Shown here in pieces: positions 1-4,941 of a DNA stretch of 6,715 bases. The notes beneath the pieces are model-generated. The model saw only the letters and a list, made by a program, of their open reading frames with translations, ran no database searches and had not been told where the DNA came from. Origin of the DNA: Neptuniibacter sp. Its GTDB lineage: Bacteria; Pseudomonadota; Gammaproteobacteria; Pseudomonadales; Balneatricaceae. The first letter of the stretch is position 1; every line of letters begins with the position of its first letter. The stretch covers positions 1 through 6,715 of the forward strand of contig JAIBDV010000163.1 in the NCBI GenBank assembly GCA_024686055.1, in the 5' to 3' direction. A program made the translations under genes and the position numbers.

Positions 1-2
1 AG

Positions 3-458
3 CTGGTCGCTGGCGCACGCAGTATCTATCAGGTGCTGGGGGTGATTGAGGTCAGTCGGGACAGTCAGCACAGCGTGGCTACGGTGGCGCAGACATTCTT
101 TGGCCTGGGTGAAACGCTGGATCTTGCATGGCTGGCGGGTAAGTTGAGCGAGCTGGAGGTGGATAATTACTGGCAGGCTCTGGCGCGTGAGGCGTTCCGG
201 GATGATCTTGACTGGCAGCAACAGGCGTTAACCCGCCATGTACTGCAGTTCAGTGACTCCCGCGGCTGTGAAGCTCCTGATCTGGCGCTGTGGCAGGTGC
301 AGGCACAGCCGGTGCTAAAACGCTGGCAGGCGACTCTGAGTGAGCTTCAGCATGCTGAACGACAGGAATATGCGATGTATACTGTGGCCGTTCGCGAGCT
401 GTTTGATCTGGCTAACGCCTGTAACTGGCTGGCGACGGAGGCGCTGCCTGCGGAGTAA
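3..458 (+). CDS. gdhB: NAD-specific glutamate dehydrogenase, C-terminal end (partial)
   Basis: This is the last 151 residues of the large (about 1,600-residue, 180 kDa type) NAD-dependent glutamate dehydrogenase, which deaminates L-glutamate to 2-oxoglutarate and ammonium in the cytoplasm. The frame is open from position 3 to the TAA at 456-458, so the gene starts outside the window. The visible part begins with LVAGARSIYQVLGVIE and continues with TFFGLGETLDL and DNYWQALAREAFRDDLDWQQ, which I recognise as the all-helical C-terminal region of this family; the catalytic dehydrogenase core lies further upstream and cannot be judged. The next gene starts 28 bases after the stop on the same strand with no terminator between, so the two are probably co-transcribed. 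An internal GTG at 33 is not a start, because conserved family sequence continues upstream of it. Confidence 0.93.
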   Translation: MVAGARSIYQVLGVIEVSRDSQHSVATVAQTFFGLGETLDLAWLAGKLSELEVDNYWQALAREAFRDDLDWQQQALTRHVLQFSDSRGCEAPDLALWQVQAQPVLKRWQATLSELQHAERQEYAMYTVAVRELFDLANACNWLATEALPAE

Positions 459-486
459 TTAATGATTGTGAGGGATGCTGAGCGTT

Positions 487-705
487 ATGCGGCACATAGT
501 TGTAGATGTGAATATCAATGCTGAGCAGTACATGGCCCATTATCAGGGCCAGGTGAAAGATGTTGTAGCATGGGCGCTGGATGGGCGGCGGGTACGTTTC
601 CCGACCAAAATACTGCAGCCGTTTGTTTCTCGCCAGGGCATTGTTGGCAGGTTTCAGATCTCTTTTGATGATAAGGGCAAGTTCAAAACCATTGAACGGC
701 TCTGA
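487..705 (+). CDS. DUF2835 family small protein, function unknown
   Basis: A 72-residue protein that I recognise as DUF2835, a small, apparently cytoplasmic family in gammaproteobacteria with no known function. Typical parts are IVVDVNINAEQY near the N terminus, GRRVRFPTKILQPFV in the middle and a final G-x-F-x-I-x-FDDKGKF stretch. It has no signal peptide, membrane segment or catalytic-looking motif; the alternating hydrophobic pattern suggests a small beta-rich fold. I chose the ATG at 487 because the family begins just before IVVD. The ATG at 475 directly abuts the only purine-rich ribosome site (GAGGG, 470-474), leaving no spacing; from 487 that site is 12 nt away, which is long. The gene follows gdhB by 28 bases and is followed by a strong terminator, so it is probably the last gene of the gdhB transcript. 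The family call is from memory of its conserved sequence. Confidence 0.82.
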   Translation: MRHIVVDVNINAEQYMAHYQGQVKDVVAWALDGRRVRFPTKILQPFVSRQGIVGRFQISFDDKGKFKTIERL

Positions 706-720
706 CACTGCGTTATCAGT

Positions 721-750
721 AAAAGGCCTGTCATTACTGACAGGCCTTTT
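721..750 (+). terminator. Rho-independent terminator of the gdhB-DUF2835 unit
   Basis: A perfect 13-bp stem (721-733 with 738-750) closes on a 4-base loop, TTAC. Its core is GGCCTGTCA and the stem ends in four Ts. Because the arms start with AAAA and end with TTTT it could work in both directions, but both flanking genes point right, so its likely job is to end the DUF2835 transcript and insulate pyrD. Confidence 0.9.
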
Positions 751-815
751 GCTTTGCCTCCGGTCAGAGCTGTGTCCGCAAACCAGTCATTTTTGCGTCA
801 TTTTCTGCCAAATAG

Positions 816-844
816 CCACATCAGGTCGTTAAGTGCGTTATAAT
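816..844 (+). promoter_or_regulatory. Likely sigma70 promoter of pyrD
   Basis: A perfect -10 hexamer, TATAAT, lies at 839-844, 31 bases before the pyrD ATG. The -35 is weak: GCCACA or CCACAT around 815-821 at about 17-18 bp spacing. Transcription would start near 849-853, giving a leader of only about 25 nt. The predicted start lies in CCCGCGCAAA, a C/G-rich stretch. Confidence 0.6.
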
Positions 845-874
845 CCCGCGCAAATTTCCACAGGTATTCACATC

Positions 875-1900
875 ATGCTGTATCCATTAGCCCGATCTTT
901 AATGTTCCGGATGGATCCGGAGCGCTCCCACGACCTGGCCTTGACGGGTATGAATCTGGCGGCAACGCTGGGTATGCCAAAGCTGTTAGGTGCTGAGATC
1001 CTGCAAAGCCCGGTTGAGGTAATGGGTATCCGTTTTCCTAACCCGGTAGGACTGGCAGCGGGACTGGATAAAAATGGTATAGCCGTGGATGGTCTGGCGG
1101 CGATGGGTTTTGGCTTTGTTGAAGTGGGTACCGTGACGCCGCGTCCTCAAGCGGGTAACGAGCGGCCACGGCTGTTCCGCCTGCCGGAGAACAGCGCCAT
1201 CATCAACCGGATGGGGTTTAACAACCACGGTGTTGATCAGTTGCTGAAAAACCTGGAAAAAAGCCGTTATAACGGTGTGCTGGGTATCAATATTGGTAAA
1301 AATAAAGATACCCCCAACGACAAAGCCACCGATGACTACCTGCTGTGCATGCGTAAAGTGTACAGCCGGGCGTCTTATATCACGTTAAATGTTTCTTCAC
1401 CGAACACGCCGGGGCTACGTTCACTGCAGCATGGCAGCCATCTGAATGAGCTGCTGGATGCACTGAAAACCGAGCAGGCTAAACAGGCTCGCCTGCATGG
1501 TCGCTATGTGCCGATAACGGTGAAAATCGCCCCTGACATGGATGCTGAAGAGCTGACCGGTGTTGCTGCTGCCCTGAAATCCTACGAGATGGACGGTGTG
1601 ATTGCCACAAACACCACGCTGTCCCGTGAAGGGGTTGAGAGCGATCCACAGTCCGCTGAAGCGGGTGGTCTGTCAGGTGCGCCAGTGCGTAATAAGTCGA
1701 CTCAGGCGATTCGCACCCTGTCCCAGGCGCTGGATGGCGCACTGCCGATTATCGGTGCGGGTGGTATTACTGAAGGGTTTGATGCCGTCGAGAAGATCGA
1801 AGCCGGCGCCAGTCTGGTGCAGATTTACACTGGATTTATCTACCGGGGCCCGCAGCTGGTGCGCGATGCCGTTGAGGCGATCCAGTCGCAGAGCCGCTAA
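875..1900 (+). CDS. pyrD: Dihydroorotate dehydrogenase (quinone), class 2
   Basis: PyrD oxidises dihydroorotate to orotate, the fourth step of UMP synthesis, using FMN and passing electrons to membrane quinones. The protein is 341 residues, close to the 336 of E. coli PyrD. The N-terminal helices (MLYPLARSLMFRMDPERSHDL) are those that dock class 2 enzymes on the inner membrane. AAGLDKNG (61-68), the substrate-binding INRMGFNN starting at Ile110 (Asn111), NVSSPNTPGLR with catalytic base Ser175, VKIAPD, TNTTL, GAGGI and LVQIYTGF are all present, and Lys66, Asn111 and Ser175 fall at the E. coli positions. I chose the ATG at 875 because the family starts at this MLYP; extending to 833 would translate through the TATAAT box. 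The ribosome site is weak (AGG at 862-864). The gene has its own promoter and terminator and appears monocistronic. Confidence 0.97.
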   Translation: MLYPLARSLMFRMDPERSHDLALTGMNLAATLGMPKLLGAEILQSPVEVMGIRFPNPVGLAAGLDKNGIAVDGLAAMGFGFVEVGTVTPRPQAGNERPRLFRLPENSAIINRMGFNNHGVDQLLKNLEKSRYNGVLGINIGKNKDTPNDKATDDYLLCMRKVYSRASYITLNVSSPNTPGLRSLQHGSHLNELLDALKTEQAKQARLHGRYVPITVKIAPDMDAEELTGVAAALKSYEMDGVIATNTTLSREGVESDPQSAEAGGLSGAPVRNKSTQAIRTLSQALDGALPIIGAGGITEGFDAVEKIEAGASLVQIYTGFIYRGPQLVRDAVEAIQSQSR

Positions 1901-1915
1901 ACCCGGCTTGAATGT

Positions 1916-1941
1916 AAAAAGGCTCCTTGCGGAGCCTTTTT
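1916..1941. terminator. Bidirectional terminator between pyrD and rmf
   Basis: A perfect 11-bp stem, AAAAAGGCTCC (1916-1926) with GGAGCCTTTTT (1931-1941), closes on the loop TTGC. Five As before it and five Ts after it give a U-tract on either strand. It lies 15 bases after the pyrD stop and 24 bases beyond the rmf stop, so one element can end both convergent transcripts. Confidence 0.9.
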
Positions 1942-1965
1942 CAGATAGAAACGGAGTGTCGCAAC

Positions 1966-2172
1966 TCAGTGATAGGCAGGGTTCGCCTGGATGGCAGAGA
2001 CGCCAGATTGGCCGCCCCAGTGTGCCTGGCGGCCTTCTCGCCACCCATTCATCCAGATGCTACGTAATTCGGTTGTTTGTACGGGGCAGGTGTCTCGGGA
2101 TTTACGGTTAAGCCCTGCCTGGAAACCTCGGCTGAACAGAACTGAACTACGATCGCGCTTCTGTCTTTTCAT
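1966..2172 (-). CDS. rmf: Ribosome modulation factor (ribosome hibernation)
   Basis: RMF binds the 30S subunit and pairs 70S ribosomes into inactive 100S dimers in stationary phase or starvation. The 68-residue protein starts MKRQKRDR, identical to the first eight residues of E. coli RMF. RGFQAGLNRKSRDTCP then matches the E. coli RGYQAGIAGRSKEMCP region, and WMNGWREG matches WLGGWREA. The protein is small and very basic. It is longer than the 55-residue E. coli protein: the extra C-terminal stretch after GWREG (about 17 residues, starting RQAHWGG) resembles, from memory, the longer RMF of Pseudomonas. The ATG is supported by GAGG 7 bases upstream. The neighbourhood fits: rmf lies between pyrD and rlmKL in Pseudomonas as I remember it. 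The gene is convergent with pyrD and divergent from rlmKL. An open frame on the opposite strand here (1991-2179) is its shadow. Confidence 0.95.
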   Translation of the reverse strand: MKRQKRDRSSVLFSRGFQAGLNRKSRDTCPVQTTELRSIWMNGWREGRQAHWGGQSGVSAIQANPAYH

Positions 2173-2179
2173 AGTCTAG

Positions 2180-2183
2180 CCTC
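2180..2183 (-). promoter_or_regulatory. Ribosome binding site of rmf
   Basis: On the minus strand this reads GAGG, 7 bases before the rmf ATG, within AGCGAGGCTAGACT. It supports the start that gives the family N terminus MKRQKRDR. Confidence 0.72.
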
Positions 2184-2205
2184 GCTAATTGCGTCTTCTG
2201 TATAT

Positions 2206-2238
2206 AAGTATCAACTGCCGTGCTGGGCGCTGATACTT
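2206..2238. repeat. 8-bp perfect inverted repeat upstream of rmf
   Basis: AAGTATCA (2206-2213) and TGATACTT (2231-2238) are exact reverse complements separated by 17 bases, so the arm centres are 25 bp apart. The left arm is 34 bases from the rmf ATG and abuts the A/T-rich TATATA stretch, so the repeat probably overlaps the rmf promoter or leader. It could be a two-site operator or a stem in the leader; the sequence does not say which. Confidence 0.6.
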
Positions 2239-2389
2239 GAGGCCGGATAACGGATGCTGGACGCCGCTCTGACTTGGCTGTAAGCGTTCCCTGTCGGTTA
2301 CCTCGGACCTCCATTCTTAACCGAAAGCGGACACTAATTCGATTTAAAATCACTATGTGACAACGGTATGTCATAGATGCAACGTAACA

Positions 2390-2427
2390 GGACTAAAGAA
2401 ATCTGAGTGTATTCAGATGCTTAGTCC
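2390..2427. repeat. Two-part hairpin 100 bases upstream of rlmKL
   Basis: The outer stem GGACTAA (2390-2396) pairs with TTAGTCC (2421-2427). After an internal loop (AGAA against GC), the inner stem ATCTGA (2401-2406) pairs with TCAGAT (2413-2418), closing on a 6-base loop. All 13 pairs are Watson-Crick. No T-tract follows (the next bases are GGCGGCATTGG), so it is not an ordinary intrinsic terminator. It could be a leader RNA structure of rlmKL, part of a small RNA, or a DNA site. Confidence 0.6.
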
Positions 2428-2526
2428 GGCGGCATTGGTGGTTTTACAAAACTGAAATATTTTCATGTGCTACAGATCTACACTGAAAGCACTGATCCAG
2501 ACGGCCACTGGTGCCGGGGGAATAAA

Positions 2527-4707
2527 ATGAAGCTGTTTATTAGCTGCCCGAAAGGTATTGAACCACTGCTGGCTGACGAGTTGCTGGCGATGGGTTTTGA
2601 TGAATCGGCTGTGCGGCCGACAGGTGCGGGTGTGCACCTCGAGGGAGAGCTGGCGGATGCGTACCGGGTTTGTCTCTGGTCGCGGCTGGCCAACCGGGTA
2701 TTGTTATTGCTGGTACATACCGATGTAACCGATGCTGATTCGATCTACGCGGCGGTCCAGAAAGTTGACTGGCTGGAGCATATGCGTTCAACGGCCAGTC
2801 TGGCGATTGATTTTAACGGTAGCTCCGAGCATATCAATAACACTCTGTTCGGCGCGCAAAAGGTGAAAGATGCGATCGTCGATCAGATCCGTATTGCCAC
2901 CGGTGATCGGCCGACGGTACAGCGTGACCGACCTGATATTCGGGTTAATGTTTACCTGCACAGGGATAAGCTGCAGGTGGCGCTGGATCTGTCGGGCGAC
3001 AGCCTGCACCGTCGTGCTTACCGCTTAAAGGCGGGCGGCGCGCCGATGAAAGAAAACCTGGCGGCGGCCATTGTGTACCGTTCCGACTGGCCGGATACTG
3101 ACAACCCGATCGTACTGGACCCGATGTGCGGTTCCGGTACCTTGCTGATTGAAGCAGCCATGCTGTTCTGTGACATTGCGCCGGGTATTAACCGTAGCTA
3201 CTTCGGTTTCCAGGGCTGGGTGCAGCACCGTCGAGAGATCTGGAACGAGTTGATGGACGAGGCGCGTGAACGCCGGACTCAGGGTTGCGCGACCATGCCA
3301 GCAACGCTGATCGGGCGCGATACGGATGTGCGGGTACTGTCTATTGCCGAAGATAATGCCGAGCGGGCGGGTGTAGCTGAGTTTATCCGTTTCGAAGAGG
3401 GTGCGGCTGAAAAGCTGACTCGCGACTCGCTGCCGGAAGGCAAAGGTCTGCTGGTGACTAACCCGCCGTACGGTGAGCGTATGGGTGACAGCGCGCAGCT
3501 GATGTTCTTCTATCGTCAGCTCGGTACGGTGTTTAAAGAGCAGCTGGCGGGCTGGAAAATTTCGATCTTCAGCGGTAATCCGGACCTGATCGACGTTGTC
3601 GGCTTGCGTCCAGATAAGCACTACAAAATGTACAACGGTGCACTGGAAGGACGGCTGGCGCTGTTCAGTATCCATGAGCGCCGCTTGCCACCGGCCCGGG
3701 TTCGCCTTGAAGGCGAAGAGCCTGAGGAAGCCGCGCCGCGTTACGAGGTGTCTGCTGAAGTACGCGATATGTTTGCTAACCGCTTGCGTAAGAACCTGCG
3801 GTTGCTGAAAAAATGGCTGAAAAAAGAAAATATTACTGCCTACCGTTTATACGACTCCGATATTCCTGAGTTTGCCGTGGCGGTCGATGTATACGGTGAT
3901 GAGGTGCATGTGCAGGAGTATGCGCCGCCGAAGAATATCGATCCGGTCAAAGCCTTTGAGCGCCTGCAGGCGGTGATGCAGGCGGTGCCGGAAGTGCTGG
4001 GTATCAGTGAAGAGAAGGTGGTGCTCAAACAGCGTCGCCGTCAGTCGGGTAAAAACCAGTATGAGAAGCAGGGCGAGAGCCAGAACTTCAAAACAGTGAC
4101 CGAGTATGGCTGTGAGTTCCGGGTGAACCTGCGTGACTATCTGGATACCGGCCTGTTCCTGGATCATCGTCCGATACGTAAGCAGATTCAGCAGATGTCT
4201 GCGGGTAAGGACGTATTGAACCTGTTCTGTTACACCGCGTCGGCGTCGGTTCATGCGGCGAAGGGTGGGGCGGCCAGCACTACCAGTGTGGACATGTCAT
4301 CCACCTATCTGCAGTGGGGGCAGCATAATATGTCGCTCAATGGCTTTGCTGAGGCGCGCCATCACTTTATCCAGGAAGATTGCTTCAAATGGCTGAAAAC
4401 GCAGAAAGGTGCGCGCTTTGATCTGATCTTCCTCGACCCACCAACGTTCTCTAACTCCAAGCGGATGGACGGGGTGCTGGATATTCAGCGTGACCATACC
4501 GGTCTGGTACGGCTGGCGATGTTGCAGTTGCGTCCCGGTGGTGTGCTGATCTTTTCAAACAACTACCGTCGGTTTGAGATTGACCGTGAGGCGCTGGCTG
4601 AATTCGATATTGTCGATATCACGCCGAAGACGCTGGACCTGGACTTTAAACGTAACAGCCGGATCCATGTCTGCTTCGAGATCCGCCACGGCGCAGAAGC
4701 ATCGTAA
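2527..4707 (+). CDS. rlmKL: Bifunctional 23S rRNA methyltransferase RlmL/RlmK
   Basis: This fused cytoplasmic enzyme makes two modifications in 23S rRNA during 50S assembly: the RlmL half forms m2G2445 and the RlmK half m7G2069. The protein has 726 residues (E. coli 702). In order: an N-terminal ferredoxin-like and THUMP RNA-binding region (about 1-166, ending LHRRAYR); a Rossmann methyltransferase with S-adenosylmethionine motif DPMCGSG (198-204) and catalytic NPPY (312-315); a charged linker; and from about 409 the RlmK half, with its RNA-binding part, SAM motif NLFCYTASAS (565-574) and LDPPTFSNSKR from Leu636 (Asp637, Pro638, Pro639). Both active sites look intact. I chose the ATG at 2527 because the family begins near KLFISCPKGIEPLL and a G-rich ribosome site (GGGGGA, 2516-2521) precedes it; extension to 2467 adds an unrelated stretch without a ribosome site. 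A terminator follows directly, so the gene appears monocistronic. Confidence 0.97.
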   Translation: MKLFISCPKGIEPLLADELLAMGFDESAVRPTGAGVHLEGELADAYRVCLWSRLANRVLLLLVHTDVTDADSIYAAVQKVDWLEHMRSTASLAIDFNGSSEHINNTLFGAQKVKDAIVDQIRIATGDRPTVQRDRPDIRVNVYLHRDKLQVALDLSGDSLHRRAYRLKAGGAPMKENLAAAIVYRSDWPDTDNPIVLDPMCGSGTLLIEAAMLFCDIAPGINRSYFGFQGWVQHRREIWNELMDEARERRTQGCATMPATLIGRDTDVRVLSIAEDNAERAGVAEFIRFEEGAAEKLTRDSLPEGKGLLVTNPPYGERMGDSAQLMFFYRQLGTVFKEQLAGWKISIFSGNPDLIDVVGLRPDKHYKMYNGALEGRLALFSIHERRLPPARVRLEGEEPEEAAPRYEVSAEVRDMFANRLRKNLRLLKKWLKKENITAYRLYDSDIPEFAVAVDVYGDEVHVQEYAPPKNIDPVKAFERLQAVMQAVPEVLGISEEKVVLKQRRRQSGKNQYEKQGESQNFKTVTEYGCEFRVNLRDYLDTGLFLDHRPIRKQIQQMSAGKDVLNLFCYTASASVHAAKGGAASTTSVDMSSTYLQWGQHNMSLNGFAEARHHFIQEDCFKWLKTQKGARFDLIFLDPPTFSNSKRMDGVLDIQRDHTGLVRLAMLQLRPGGVLIFSNNYRRFEIDREALAEFDIVDITPKTLDLDFKRNSRIHVCFEIRHGAEAS

Positions 4708-4720
4708 TTGATTGATCTAC

Positions 4721-4750
4721 AGGCCCGCCATTCGAGCGGGCCTTTTTTTT
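4721..4750 (+). terminator. Rho-independent terminator of rlmKL
   Basis: The 8-bp GC-rich stem AGGCCCGC (4721-4728) pairs with GCGGGCCT (4736-4743), closing on a 7-base loop, and is followed by a run of eight Ts (4743-4750). It starts 13 bases after the rlmKL stop. There is no A-tract on the left, so it acts rightward. It also separates rlmKL from the sigma54 promoter that begins about 15 bases later. Confidence 0.93.
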
Positions 4751-4765
4751 GCCTGGTGATCTGCC

Positions 4766-4781
4766 TGGCATGATCTCTGCA
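4766..4781 (+). promoter_or_regulatory. Probable sigma54 (RpoN) -24/-12 promoter of amt
   Basis: The sequence TGGCATGATCTCTGCA matches the sigma54 consensus TGGCACG-N4-TTGCA with two mismatches (T for C at the sixth base, C for T in the -12 part). The invariant GG (4767-4768) and GC (4779-4780) are exactly 12 bases apart, as required. The element sits just after the rlmKL terminator and points at an ammonium transporter gene, a classic NtrC/sigma54 target. Transcription would start near 4792, giving a leader of about 150 nt. No good sigma70 promoter competes; the best is a TATAAC at 4901-4906 without a -35. Confidence 0.6.
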
Positions 4782-4808
4782 TTATCGTTCTCCGTTGATT
4801 TGTATTTG

Positions 4809-4825
4809 TGCACTGTTGCAGTACA
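4809..4825. promoter_or_regulatory. Weak NtrC-like site in the amt leader
   Basis: TGCACTG-TTG-CAGTACA is an imperfect palindrome: six of seve​n arm positions pair around a 3-base centre. It matches the NtrC consensus TGCACCA-N3-TGGTGCA at 9 of 14 fixed positions. It lies downstream of the sigma54 element, an unusual but not impossible place for an enhancer. It may be chance. Confidence 0.28.
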
Positions 4826-4883
4826 GGCGCACCCTTTAATGGGCGTTCTGGGGGCAGAATCCATAACAATACGCCATCAAGGC

Positions 4884-4900
4884 CGCCCCAAAGCAGTGCA
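4884..4900. promoter_or_regulatory. Second weak NtrC-like site in the amt leader
   Basis: CGCCCCA-AAG-CAGTGCA matches TGCACCA-N3-TGGTGCA at 10 of 14 fixed positions, with the right arm better conserved. Its centre is 75 bp from that of the first site, close to seven helical turns, so two dimers could lie on the same DNA face. The evidence is by-eye consensus matching only. Confidence 0.28.
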
Positions 4901-4930
4901 TATAACCATATTCGTGATACCTGATAGTGC

Positions 4931-4935
4931 AGGAG
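4931..4935 (+). promoter_or_regulatory. Ribosome binding site that fixes the GTG start of amt
   Basis: A strong AGGAG lies 6 bases before the GTG at 4942. The next in-frame GTG (4951) is 15 bases away and there is no ATG in the first 20 codons, so the GTG at 4942 is the start. Confidence 0.85.
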
Positions 4936-4941
4936 TGATAC

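Larger units (their letters stand above)
2173..2526. other. Divergent control region between rmf and rlmKL (354 bases, no gene)
   Basis: No convincing protein gene lies here; the open frames show no family resemblance or good ribosome site. The region must hold the promoters of rmf (leftward) and rlmKL (rightward). Visible elements are an A/T-rich stretch TATATAAG (2201-2208) about 30 bases before rmf, an 8-bp inverted repeat (2206-2213 and 2231-2238), a possible rightward -10 box TAAAAT (2345-2350) with no good -35, a TGACA-N6-TGTCA repeat (2358-2373), and a two-part hairpin (2390-2427). Neither promoter can be fixed by eye: the sequences 17 bp upstream of the -10 candidates do not resemble TTGACA. 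Confidence 0.6.

Noticed and set aside
846..862. PurR-like box (GCGCAAATTTCC) near the pyrD start
   Set aside because: It lacks the central CG of the ACGCAAACGTTTGCGT consensus and has a poor right arm.
833..874. Upstream extension of pyrD
   Set aside because: The extra 14 residues would be encoded across the TATAAT box and the probable transcript start. The family begins at the ATG at 875.
1602..2111. 169-codon plus-strand open frame over the end of pyrD and into rmf
   Set aside because: It is out of frame with pyrD, runs through the bidirectional terminator and is rich in Arg, Pro and Ser. Both overlapped genes are well supported.
2147..2374. 75-codon minus-strand open frame upstream of rmf
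   Set aside because: It overlaps the rmf start in another frame, covers the inverted repeat and promoter area, and resembles no family I know.
2354..2374. CRP-like site (TGTGA) upstream of rlmKL
   Set aside because: The right half-site TCACA is absent at the required 6-base spacing.
2467..2526. Upstream extension of rlmKL by 20 residues
   Set aside because: It has no ribosome site, and the residues do not fit the family N terminus, whereas 2527 has a G-rich ribosome site and a matching start.
3025..3675. 216-codon minus-strand open frame inside rlmKL
   Set aside because: It lies wholly opposite the conserved RlmL methyltransferase core and has a low-complexity shadow composition.
4901..4930. 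Second sigma54 or a sigma70 promoter close to amt
   Set aside because: The TGC at 4928-4930 lacks GG 12 bases earlier, and the TATAAC at 4901-4906 has no recognisable -35.
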